A DNA stretch of 64,000 nt, from NCBI RefSeq assembly GCF_001426485.1, contig NZ_LMET01000001.1, positions 2,844,354 to 2,908,353 on the forward strand, in the 5' to 3' direction. Shown in pieces: positions 26,192 through 34,203 of this stretch. The notes beneath the pieces were generated by a model. That model searched no databases and was not told the origin of the DNA. It saw only the letters and a program-made list of their open reading frames with translations. The position numbers and the translations under genes were made by a program. This DNA is from Aeromicrobium sp. Root472D3 (GTDB taxonomy: Bacteria; Actinomycetota; Actinomycetes; Propionibacteriales; Nocardioidaceae). Each line of letters opens with the position of its first letter. Within the stretch, counting starts at the first letter, position 1.

Positions 26192-26263
26192 GGTTCTCCT
26201 GGGGTGAGGGTGAGGGTGGGGTCGTGCACTGGCCGCTGCGGACCAGGGATCAGGGGTGTCGCG

Positions 26264-27088
26264 TCAGCCGTAGAGCGAGGTGAAGTTGCCGCGGAAGAAC
26301 GCCTCGGCGAGCTCGGGGTCCTTGGCGACCGCCGACAGGCGCGCGTGCTCGCCCTCGAAGTCGCCCCACGGGCAGTCGGTCGCGAAGAGGATGCGGTCGT
26401 GACCGACGCCTCGCCGCTCGATCTCCTGCACGAGCCAGACCGGGGCGAAGCCGATCGTCCAGCTCGTGTCGGTGTAGACCTGCTTGCCGGCCTCGATCCA
26501 GTCGAACAGCCGGCCGCCGATGAGCTTCATGTGCCCGCTCATGCCGCCGCCGAGGTGGACGAGGTGGATCTTGGTGTCGTCGCCGTAGCGGTCGACGAGG
26601 GTGCCGACCTGGTCGACGTCGGACGCCGCGCCGGGCGAGGTGTGCACGTGGACGACGAGGTCGTGCTCGGCGGCGGTCGTGAAGATCCGGTCGATCTCGT
26701 CGGCGCAGTCGGGGTCGGTCGGGCTGCCGCCCAGCAGGAAGCTGGTCTTGAGCGCCTTGACGCCCGACTCGCCGACGAGCTTCAGCGCCTCGGTGTTGCG
26801 GTCCGCGTCGGACGCCTTGGGCGAGACCCACAGCCCGCAGCTGACACGGTCGTCCTTCTGCGCCGCCTCGATCGCCAGGGGGTTGAGGTCGAAGGCCGCG
26901 TCGGGGGCGGGGACGCCGTAGTTGGGCAGCACCAGGGCGCGCTCGGTGCCCTCGCGGTCGAGATCGGCGAAGAACGCGCCGACGGTCTCCTTGGCCGTGA
27001 CGTCGGCGCGGATCGCCGGCCCGCCGTAGAAGGGGAACTCGGGCAGCGCGCCGATGTGGCGGTGGCTGTCGAAGACTCGCTGGGGCAT
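26264..27088 (-). CDS. Amidohydrolase-2 family metal-dependent hydrolase, first gene of the nit1C operon
   Basis: A 274-residue TIM-barrel amidohydrolase. It has an N-terminal DSHRHIGALP (metal HxH-type motif), HVHTSPGAASDVDQV, KIHLVHLGGGMSGH and the C-terminal metal/catalytic Asp in ILFATDCPWGDFEGEH. Family members hydrolyse or decarboxylate small ring or amide substrates. It is not one of the usual Nit1C families, so its place at the head of the operon may mark a lineage-specific substrate. The ATG at 27088 has no good ribosome site. GlnR-type half-sites lie 23-38 nt upstream. A 72-nt gap separates it from the MSMEG_0572 gene. Confidence 0.88.
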   Translation of the reverse strand: MPQRVFDSHRHIGALPEFPFYGGPAIRADVTAKETVGAFFADLDREGTERALVLPNYGVPAPDAAFDLNPLAIEAAQKDDRVSCGLWVSPKASDADRNTEALKLVGESGVKALKTSFLLGGSPTDPDCADEIDRIFTTAAEHDLVVHVHTSPGAASDVDQVGTLVDRYGDDTKIHLVHLGGGMSGHMKLIGGRLFDWIEAGKQVYTDTSWTIGFAPVWLVQEIERRGVGHDRILFATDCPWGDFEGEHARLSAVAKDPELAEAFFRGNFTSLYG

Positions 27089-27110
27089 GCATCCAGTCAG
27101 CGCCCGCGAT

Positions 27111-27169
27111 GTTTCGGGATGGTCACGCTCGGAACAAAGGCCCGTGAAGAGGGTGTTTCCCCACATTAC
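27111..27169 (-). promoter_or_regulatory. GlnR-type box upstream of the nit1C operon
   Basis: On the minus strand GTGAC-CATCCC-GAAAC (27126 down to 27111) matches the GlnR half-site rule GTnAC-N6-GAAAC exactly. A second, weaker pair, GTAAT-N5-GAAAC, spans 27169-27155. The two GAAAC pentamers are 44 bp apart, four multiples of 11, so they would lie on the same face of the helix. The strong pair is close to the amidohydrolase ATG, so the exact promoter geometry is uncertain. Confidence 0.62.
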
Positions 27170-27193
27170 GTCGCGGGATGAGATGGTTGAAAG

Positions 27194-27952
27194 GTGAAGA
27201 ACTTCCACCGCTTCGTGGCCGTCGGCGACTCGTGGACCGAGGGGGTCGGCGATCCCGACCCCACCCGGCCGAACGGGCTGCGCGGCTGGGCCGACCGGGT
27301 CGCCGAGGTGCTGGCCACCCGCACCGACGACTTCGGCTACGCCAACTTCGCGATCCGCGGCCACCGCGTCGGTGAGATCGTCGAGCAGCAGCTCGGCCCC
27401 GCCCTGGACCTGCGCCCCGACCTGCTCACGCTGCAGGGCGCCGGCAACGACATCCTGCGCACCCGGGTCGACCTCGACGCCCTGGTCGGCGAGATCGACA
27501 CGGCGGTGGGGCGGGCCAACGACGTCGGGGCGACCGTCGTGCTGTTCACCCACGGGTCGCCGGCCTCCGGACCCTTCGCGGCGCTGCGCGGACGCATCGC
27601 GATCTTCAACGAGCTGGTCCGCGAGGTCGTCGACACCCGCGACGCGGTGCTCGTCGACAACTGGCGCATCCGCGAGGCGCGCGACACGCGCCTGTGGGAC
27701 GTCGACCGCGTCCACCTCTCGCCCCTGGGCCACCACCGGGCCGCGCTGGAGGTGCTCGACGTGCTCGGCGTCCCCCACGAGCACCCGGTGTTCGAGCTCT
27801 CGGTGGCCGAGGCCGCGACCCGGCAGGCGCGCCTGCGCGCCGACCTCGGCTGGGCCCGCACCTTCGTGGGCCCGTGGGCGTACCGCCGCCTGACCGGACG
27901 CTCGACGGGCGACGGCGTGCAGCCCAAGCGCCCCGGCCTGTCGCCGATGTGA
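27194..27952 (+). CDS. SGNH/GDSL family hydrolase
   Basis: A 252-residue esterase-like protein. The nucleophile block I is FVAVGDSWTEGVGD. Block III is LQGAGNDILR (the usual GxND). The C-terminal Asp-x-x-His is DRVHLSPLGHH. There is no signal peptide, so it is probably a cytoplasmic lipase, esterase or deacetylase of unknown substrate. The GTG at 27194 has no ribosome site, but GATGGT (27182-27187) lies 6 nt upstream, consistent with a leaderless mRNA. It diverges from the nit1C operon across the GlnR-type box. Confidence 0.92.
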   Translation: MKNFHRFVAVGDSWTEGVGDPDPTRPNGLRGWADRVAEVLATRTDDFGYANFAIRGHRVGEIVEQQLGPALDLRPDLLTLQGAGNDILRTRVDLDALVGEIDTAVGRANDVGATVVLFTHGSPASGPFAALRGRIAIFNELVREVVDTRDAVLVDNWRIREARDTRLWDVDRVHLSPLGHHRAALEVLDVLGVPHEHPVFELSVAEAATRQARLRADLGWARTFVGPWAYRRLTGRSTGDGVQPKRPGLSPM

Positions 27953-27992
27953 GCCGCGCTCCCCGCGACGGCCGGGTCGTACGATGGCGACG

Positions 27993-29009
27993 ATGACCGT
28001 GCCCGCCCCCGACCGTCCCCGCCGGCTGCTGGTGGTCGTCGACGCCCCGTCGCTGCTGCACCGCAGCCACCACGCCCGCGCCCACACCGGCACGACGGAC
28101 CGTGCCGGGCGCCCGGCGTGGGCGCTGCACGGCATGCTGGGGCAGATCCTCGAGGTCATCGACGGCTTCGCCCCCGACGCCGTCGTCTTCGGGCTCGACG
28201 ACCGGCGTGCGTCCGAGCGGGCCGATCTCTACCCCGCCTACAAGGCGGGCCGCGCCGAGAAGGACCCCGCGCTGGTCGAGCAGCTCGACCGCGCCGGCGC
28301 GATGCTCGACGCCCTGGGTCTCGCGACGCTGACTCCCCCGGGGCTCGAGGCCGACGACGTCAGCGCGTCGGCGGCCACGTGGGCCGGCGCCCACGGGTGG
28401 GACTGCGTCATCGTGACGTCCGACCGCGACGCGTTCGCCCACATCAGCGACCACACCCGGGTGCTGCGGCTCATCAACGGCGGCGTCAGCGCCTCGCCCC
28501 TGCTGACCCCGGCCCGGCTCGTCGCGATGTACGGCGTCCCCGCCGAGCACTACCTCGAGTTCGCGGCGCTGCGCGGCGACGCCAGCGACAACCTGCCGGG
28601 CGTGTCCGGCATCGGCGAGAAGACCGCCGCGACCCTGCTCACGCAGGTCGGGTCGATGCGGACGGTGTGGGCCGACGTCGACCGCAACGAGGGCCGCGGG
28701 GTGGCCTCGACGCTCGACTCGTGGGCCACCGAGACCGGCGCCCGCCGGATCGGCCGCACGGTCGTCCGCCGTCTGACCGCCGACGGCGCCCGTGAGCGGT
28801 ACGACTTCAACGTCCGCATCATGTCGGGCCGCGACGACCTCGACCTCGGCCTGACCCCCGACGTCCCCGGGACCCCGGGACTGCTGCCGCTCGACGCCCA
28901 CCGGATCGCGACCGTCGTCGGCTTCCTGGGGGTCGAGGCGACGACGTCGCTCGCGATCCGGGTGCTCAGCACCGACCCGGCCTCGGCGGCGTCGGGCTCG
29001 GACCGGTAA
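27993..29009 (+). CDS. 5'-3' exonuclease (flap/Pol I-type)
   Basis: A 338-residue stand-alone relative of the DNA polymerase I 5' nuclease domain. It contains LLVVVDAPSLLHRSHHA, FGLDDRRASERADLYPAYKAGR, GLEADDVSASAA with the metal-binding Asp pair, IVTSDRDAFAHI and the helix-three-turn SGIGEKTAATLL. It probably removes flaps or RNA primers as a backup to Pol I. I chose the second ATG, at 27993, because TACGAT (27980-27985) is 7 nt before it and overlaps the first ATG at 27984, giving a leaderless start. prfC follows after 9 nt. Confidence 0.9.
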   Translation: MTVPAPDRPRRLLVVVDAPSLLHRSHHARAHTGTTDRAGRPAWALHGMLGQILEVIDGFAPDAVVFGLDDRRASERADLYPAYKAGRAEKDPALVEQLDRAGAMLDALGLATLTPPGLEADDVSASAATWAGAHGWDCVIVTSDRDAFAHISDHTRVLRLINGGVSASPLLTPARLVAMYGVPAEHYLEFAALRGDASDNLPGVSGIGEKTAATLLTQVGSMRTVWADVDRNEGRGVASTLDSWATETGARRIGRTVVRRLTADGARERYDFNVRIMSGRDDLDLGLTPDVPGTPGLLPLDAHRIATVVGFLGVEATTSLAIRVLSTDPASAASGSDR

Positions 29010-29018
29010 ATTCGGCAG

Positions 29019-30584
29019 GTGTCCGACAACCGCCCCCGCCGCACGTTCGCCGTCATCAGCCACCCCGACGCGGGCAAGTCGACGCTCACCGAGGCCCTCG
29101 CGCTGCACGCCCGGGTCATCACCGAGGCCGGCGCCGTGCACGGCAAGGGCGACCGGCGCGCCACGGTGTCCGACTGGATGGCGATGGAGAAGGCCCGCGG
29201 CATCTCGATCACGTCCGCCGCGCTGCAGTTCGTCTACCGCGACCACGTCGTCAACCTCGTCGACACCCCGGGCCACAGCGACTTCTCCGAGGACACGTAC
29301 CGCGTCCTGTCGGCCGTCGACTCCGCGGTCATGCTGGTCGACGCCGGCAAGGGGCTCGAGCCCCAGACCCTCAAGCTGTTCCGGGTGTGCGCCCTGCGCG
29401 GCATCCCGGTCATCACGGTCATCAACAAGTGGGACCGCCCGGGCCTGTCGCCCCTGGGCCTGATGGACGAGATCGAGCGGCAGATCAAGCTGCGCCCCAC
29501 TCCCCTGACCTGGCCCGTCGGCGAGGCCGGCGACTTCCGGGGCGTCCTCGACCGGCGCACGGGCGAGTTCGTCAAGTACACGCGCACCGCGGGCGGCGCG
29601 ACCCGCGCGCCCGAGCGTCGCATGGCGTCGTCCGAGGTCGAGGACGTCGACGCGCAGGCCTGGTCGGACGCCGTCGACGAGCACGAGCTGCTGTCGCTCG
29701 ACGCCGCCGACCACGACCAGGAGCGCTTCCTGGCCGGCGAGACGACCCCCGTCATGTTCGCCTCGGCCCTGCAGAACTTCGGCGTCGCGCAGCTGCTCGA
29801 CCTGCTGCTCGACCTGGCGCCCGCCCCCAGCGCGACCGAGGGCGTCGACGGATCGGTGCGCCAGGTCGACGACCCGTTCAGCGCGTTCGTGTTCAAGGTG
29901 CAGTCGGGCATGAACAGCTCGCACCGCGACCGCATGGCGTACGCCCGGGTCGTGTCCGGCACGTTCGAGCGCGGCATGGTCGTGACGCACGCCTCGACGG
30001 GGCGACCGTTCGCCACGAAGTACGCGCAGTCGCTGTTCGGCCGCGAGACCAGCTCGGTCGAGCAGGCCTCGCCCGGCGACATCATCGGCTTCGTGAACGC
30101 CCAGGCCCTGCGCGTCGGCGACACGGTATACGACGGCGAGCCGATCGACTTCCCGCCCGTGCCGAGCTTCGCCCCCGAGCACTTCATGGCCGTGAGCGCG
30201 CGCGACATCGGCCGCTACAAGCAGTTCCGGCGCGGAATCGAGCAGCTCGACCAGGAGGGCGTCGTCCAGGTGCTGCGCTCCGACCTGCGCGGCGACCAGA
30301 GCCCCGTGCTGGCGGCCGTCGGCCCCCTGCAGTTCGAGGTCGTCGAGGAGCGGATGACGCACGAGTTCACGTCACCGATCCGGCTCACCCGCCTCGACTA
30401 CTCGGTGGCGCGCCTGACCGACGCCGACGGCGCGCGGACGCTCAGCGGCTTCCGGGGCGCCGAGGTGCTGCAGCGCACCGACGGCACCTACCTGGCCCTG
30501 TTCATCGACAAGTGGCGGGCCAACAACGCGGCCCGCGAGTTCCCGGACGTCCTGCTCGACGAGCTGCCCGCCGGCGGCAGCTGA
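29019..30584 (+). CDS. prfC: Peptide chain release factor 3
   Basis: A translational GTPase (521 residues) that recycles RF1 and RF2 from terminated ribosomes. The P-loop is ISHPDAGKSTLTEAL. The switch region is EKARGISITSAA, G3 is VDTPGHSDFSEDTYR and G4 is INKWDR, with domain II and an RF3-specific C-terminus behind them. The length is typical. The GTG at 29019 lies 6 nt after TAAATT (29007-29012), which overlaps the exonuclease stop codon, so despite the tight spacing it probably has its own leaderless promoter. Confidence 0.96.
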   Translation: MSDNRPRRTFAVISHPDAGKSTLTEALALHARVITEAGAVHGKGDRRATVSDWMAMEKARGISITSAALQFVYRDHVVNLVDTPGHSDFSEDTYRVLSAVDSAVMLVDAGKGLEPQTLKLFRVCALRGIPVITVINKWDRPGLSPLGLMDEIERQIKLRPTPLTWPVGEAGDFRGVLDRRTGEFVKYTRTAGGATRAPERRMASSEVEDVDAQAWSDAVDEHELLSLDAADHDQERFLAGETTPVMFASALQNFGVAQLLDLLLDLAPAPSATEGVDGSVRQVDDPFSAFVFKVQSGMNSSHRDRMAYARVVSGTFERGMVVTHASTGRPFATKYAQSLFGRETSSVEQASPGDIIGFVNAQALRVGDTVYDGEPIDFPPVPSFAPEHFMAVSARDIGRYKQFRRGIEQLDQEGVVQVLRSDLRGDQSPVLAAVGPLQFEVVEERMTHEFTSPIRLTRLDYSVARLTDADGARTLSGFRGAEVLQRTDGTYLALFIDKWRANNAAREFPDVLLDELPAGGS

Positions 30585-30591
30585 GCCGCCC

Positions 30592-30741
30592 GTGCCGGTC
30601 GTCTCGCTGGTCCTGGTGCTGGTGCTGCTGGCGTGCGCGGCGCTGCTGCCGATCCGCCGCCTGCCGTCGTGGCTCAACCTCTACGTCGGCGTCGCGATCG
30701 CGTCGGCCGTCCTGGTCGTGCTGGCGGCCCTGCTGGCCTGA
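30592..30741 (+). CDS. Small two-helix membrane protein (49 aa)
   Basis: A short frame starts at a GTG 7 nt after prfC. It encodes two hydrophobic helices (VVSLVLVLVLLACAALL and YVGVAIASAVLVVLAALL) joined by the basic turn PIRRLPSWLN, a clean helical hairpin. Codon use is strongly GC3-rich, like real genes here. I do not recognise the family. It may be co-transcribed with prfC. The main risk is that it is a chance frame, but the regular membrane-hairpin pattern argues against that. Confidence 0.55.
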   Translation: MPVVSLVLVLVLLACAALLPIRRLPSWLNLYVGVAIASAVLVVLAALLA

Positions 30742-30757
30742 CACCCGTCAGGCGCGC

Positions 30758-31678
30758 TCAGGCGACGAGCGCCGTGATGACCACGACCGCCGGCACCGAC
30801 GCCAGCGTGCTGACGAAGATCGCGTCGCGCGCCATGAGCTGCGCCCGCTCGTAGCGCGACGCGATGATGAAGACGTTCTGGGCCGTCGGGAGCGCCGACA
30901 GCACCGTCACCGCCAGCAGCGCGGGGGTGTCGAGGTCGAGCGCGAACCGGCCCACGAGGTACGCCACCGCCGGCTGGACGACGAGCTTGAGCGCGACCAC
31001 CAGGCCGAGCCGGCCGACGGGGACGCCGCGCCCCGGCAGCGGGCCGAGCCGCAGCGACACCCCGTAGGCCAGCAGCATCGACGGCACCGCCATGCCCCCC
31101 ACCAGCTCGAGGGGGTCGTGGACGGTCGCGGGAAGGCTCGTGCCCGTGACGGCCAGCACCAGGCCGAGGAACGAGCCGATCGTGATGGGGTTCTTGAGCG
31201 GACGGGCGAGCACGGCGCGCCACGACAGCCGGTTCTCGCTGGCGTCGGCGTCGAGCAGCACCAGCGCGAGGGGCTGCAGCACCAGCAGCTGCATCAGGAT
31301 GACGGGCGCCACGAGGGCCGGGTCGCCCAGCACGTAGGACGCGATCGGGAGGCCCAGGTTGCCCGCGTTCACGTAGGCCGAGCACAGCGTCCCGACGACC
31401 GTCTCGCCGAGGGGCTCGCGGCGCACCACGGCGATGGCGACGAACACGGCCCCCGTCACCAGGACCGCCGCGACCGTCGCGAGCAGGGCGCCCGAGAAGA
31501 TCTCCGCGACGTCGCTCGACTCCAGCACCGTCACGAGCAGCGCGGGGCTCGCGACGAAGAACGCGAGGGTCGAGAGCGTCCGCTGCCCCGCCTCGTCGAT
31601 GATCCCCAGGTGCGCGAGCAGGATGCCGAGGGCGATCAGGATGCCGATCGTCGCGAACCCCTCGAAGACCCCCGTCAC
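30758..31678 (-). CDS. AEC family transporter (auxin efflux carrier-like permease)
   Basis: A 306-residue membrane protein with ten hydrophobic helices in two similar halves, as in the AEC/BART superfamily. Landmarks are AYVNAGNLGLPIASYVLGD (the conserved broken helix with Asn and Pro) and VTVLSALPTAQNVFIIASRY in the second half. Bacterial members export organic or amino acids, sometimes malate or malonate, but the substrate is not evident here. The GTG at 31678 is 6 nt after TAGGGT (minus strand, 31685-31690), so it is probably leaderless. Confidence 0.92.
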   Translation of the reverse strand: MTGVFEGFATIGILIALGILLAHLGIIDEAGQRTLSTLAFFVASPALLVTVLESSDVAEIFSGALLATVAAVLVTGAVFVAIAVVRREPLGETVVGTLCSAYVNAGNLGLPIASYVLGDPALVAPVILMQLLVLQPLALVLLDADASENRLSWRAVLARPLKNPITIGSFLGLVLAVTGTSLPATVHDPLELVGGMAVPSMLLAYGVSLRLGPLPGRGVPVGRLGLVVALKLVVQPAVAYLVGRFALDLDTPALLAVTVLSALPTAQNVFIIASRYERAQLMARDAIFVSTLASVPAVVVITALVA

Positions 31679-31707
31679 GCATCGACCCTAGTGCGGGGGC
31701 ACGACCG

Positions 31708-34203
31708 TCACAGGCGCGGGTCGACGGCCTCCGACTCCATCGCCAGCACCGCGAAGACGCACTGGTGCACCCGCCAGACGGGCTCCCCCGCCACCGCCCG
31801 CCGCACGGCCTCCAGCCCCAGCGCGTACTCGCGCAGCGCCATCGACCGCTTCTGGCCGACGTTGCGACCGCGCAGACGCTCGAGCGTCGCGGGATCGGTG
31901 TAGTCGGCGCCGTAGATGATGCGCAGGTACTCGCGTCCGCGCACCTTGAGACCGGGCTGGACCAGGCCCTTGGGCCCGCGGACGAGGTTGTCGAACGGCT
32001 TGACGACCATCCCCTCCCCGCCGCCGGCGGTCAGCTCCTCCCACCACGCGACGCCGGCGGACCTCGACTCGTCGTCGGACGTGTCGACCACCAGGCGGCG
32101 GGTCGTGCGGACGAGCTCGGGATCGGCGGCGGCCAGGCGGTCGGCCACGTCGAGGTGCCAGCCGTGGGCGAGCTGCTCGTACGTGCCGGCGTCGCTGCCC
32201 AGCACCTGGAACGGCGCCACCTGCACCCCCAGGTCGTTGTCGACCGGCTGGACGTAGCGGCGGTAGGAGTCGACGAAGCGCGAGGCGTTCGCCGACCGCG
32301 ACCGGGTGCGCTCGAGCAGATCGGCGACGTCGATGCCCCGCGCCGACGCCGACTCGAGCACGGCCACGGCGTCCGGCAGCGCCGTCGTGGCGGCGGCACC
32401 GACCCGGGCGTACTGGTCGCGCACCATGGCCTCGGCCTTGGCGGTCCACGGCAGGATCTCGGTGTCGAGCAACAGCCACGTGGCGCCCAGCTCGTCCCAG
32501 AGGCCGGCCGCCGAGGCGGCCCGTGCGATGCGGGCCAGCACGGCGTCCTGCCGCGCGGGCGCGAAGAACGACCGCCCGGTCCGCGAGTGGACGACGCCCG
32601 TGCCGTCGGCGCGCACGTGCACGACGGCCCTCGACCCCATGTGCTTCTCCTCGCACACGACCCGCGTCACCGATCGCCTGGCGTAGTGGTCGAAGGCCTC
32701 GTCGGGGTGCTCCAGCAGGCCCTCACGGGTCGAGCTGTCGACCGGCGACATCGTCGGCGGCAGGTACAGCAGGTCGGCGGGGGCCACCGCGAAGCGGCTC
32801 ATGACCTCGAGGGCGCCCGCGGCGTCGTCGGCCCGCAGCGTGATCCTGCCCAGGTGCCGGGTCTCGACGACGCGGTGCCCCAGCACGTCGTCGAGCGCGA
32901 GCGTGCCCGCCTCCCGCTCCGGCGGTGCGAGGGGACGGACGGGCTCGTAGTACGTCTGGTGGGCGGGCACCGACACGACCTCGCGCTCGGGGTACCGCAG
33001 CGCCGTCAGGTCGCCACCGAACACGCACCCCGTGTCGAGGCACATCGTGCCGTTGACCCACTCGGCCCCGGGCACCGGCGTGTGGCCGTAGAGCACCGTC
33101 GCCGCGCCCCGGTAGTCGTCGGCCCACGGGTATCGCACGGGCAGGCCGAACTCGTCGGTCTCGCCGCTGGTGTCGCCGTAGAGCGCGAAGGCCCGCACCC
33201 TGCCGGAGGCACGACCGTGGTACTTCTCCTTCAGGCCCGCGTGCGCGACGACGAGCCGTCCGCCGTCGAGCACGTAGTGGGCGACCAGGGCGTCGCAGAA
33301 CTCCCGCACCGCCACGACGAACTCCGGGTCCTCGAGCGCCAACTGGTCGAGCGTCTCCTGCAGCCCGTGCGACGTCGTGACGTCGCGGCGCCCGAGCGCC
33401 CGCACCAGCTTGGCCTCGTGGTTGCCCGAGACGCACAGGGCGTGGCCGGCCGCGACCATGCCCATCACGAGGCGCAGGACGCCCGGCGAGTCGGGCCCGC
33501 GGTCGACGAGGTCGCCGACGAACACGGCGCGCCGTCCGTCGGGGTGCGATGCGTCGACCGCGCGTCCCCGGTCGTCGCGGACGATGCCGTAGCCGAGGCG
33601 ATCGAGCAGCTCCTCGAGCTCGACCCGGCACCCGTGCACGTCGCCGACGACGTCGAACGGACCGGTCTCGTCGCGACGGTCGTTGAACAACCGGGTGCGC
33701 GTGAACGACGCCTCCGCGACCGCCTCGACCGAGTCGAGCACGTGGACCGTGCGGAACCCCTCGCGCCGCAGCCCCCTGATCGACCGCCGCAGCTGGTCGT
33801 GCTGCCGCTTGACGACGTGGGCGCCGAAGTCGCGGTCGGGACGTGACGCGTTGCGCTCGACCGCGACGCCGGCCGGCACGTCGAGGACCACCGCGACCGC
33901 CAGGACGTCGTGCTCCTTCGCGAGGGCGAGCAGCGAGCGACGCGCCGAGGCCTGCACGTTCGTCGCGTCGACGACCGTCAGCCGGCCGCGCTCGAGGCGC
34001 TTGCCGACGATGAACTCCAGCACCGCGAACGCGTCGGACGTCGCGTCCTGGTCGTTGGCGTCGTCCGACACCATCGCACGGCACTCGTCGCTCGAGACGA
34101 CCTCGGTCGGTGCGAAGTGGGTCGCCGCGAACGTCGACTTGCCCGACCCGCTCGTGCCGACCAGCACGACGAGGCACAGCTCCGGCACCTCGAGCGTCGT
34201 CAT
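31708..34203 (-). CDS. Bacterial polynucleotide kinase-phosphatase-ligase Pnkp (RNA repair)
   Basis: An 831-residue three-domain RNA end-healing and sealing enzyme. The N-terminal kinase has the P-loop VLVGTSGSGKSTFA. The central metallophosphatase has DVVGDVHGCRVELEELL, VFVGDLVDRGPDSPG and VSGNHEAKLVR. The C-terminal adenylyltransferase has CEEKHMGSRAVV with the nucleotidyl Lys, DTEILPWTAKAE and GGEGMVVKPFDN. Together with Hen1 it repairs RNAs cut by ribotoxins and leaves a 2'-O-methyl mark at the junction. The ATG overlaps the Hen1 stop (ATGA), matching the usual Hen1-Pnkp operon. The length is close to the known Clostridium enzyme. Confidence 0.94.
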   Translation of the reverse strand: MTTLEVPELCLVVLVGTSGSGKSTFAATHFAPTEVVSSDECRAMVSDDANDQDATSDAFAVLEFIVGKRLERGRLTVVDATNVQASARRSLLALAKEHDVLAVAVVLDVPAGVAVERNASRPDRDFGAHVVKRQHDQLRRSIRGLRREGFRTVHVLDSVEAVAEASFTRTRLFNDRRDETGPFDVVGDVHGCRVELEELLDRLGYGIVRDDRGRAVDASHPDGRRAVFVGDLVDRGPDSPGVLRLVMGMVAAGHALCVSGNHEAKLVRALGRRDVTTSHGLQETLDQLALEDPEFVVAVREFCDALVAHYVLDGGRLVVAHAGLKEKYHGRASGRVRAFALYGDTSGETDEFGLPVRYPWADDYRGAATVLYGHTPVPGAEWVNGTMCLDTGCVFGGDLTALRYPEREVVSVPAHQTYYEPVRPLAPPEREAGTLALDDVLGHRVVETRHLGRITLRADDAAGALEVMSRFAVAPADLLYLPPTMSPVDSSTREGLLEHPDEAFDHYARRSVTRVVCEEKHMGSRAVVHVRADGTGVVHSRTGRSFFAPARQDAVLARIARAASAAGLWDELGATWLLLDTEILPWTAKAEAMVRDQYARVGAAATTALPDAVAVLESASARGIDVADLLERTRSRSANASRFVDSYRRYVQPVDNDLGVQVAPFQVLGSDAGTYEQLAHGWHLDVADRLAAADPELVRTTRRLVVDTSDDESRSAGVAWWEELTAGGGEGMVVKPFDNLVRGPKGLVQPGLKVRGREYLRIIYGADYTDPATLERLRGRNVGQKRSMALREYALGLEAVRRAVAGEPVWRVHQCVFAVLAMESEAVDPRL

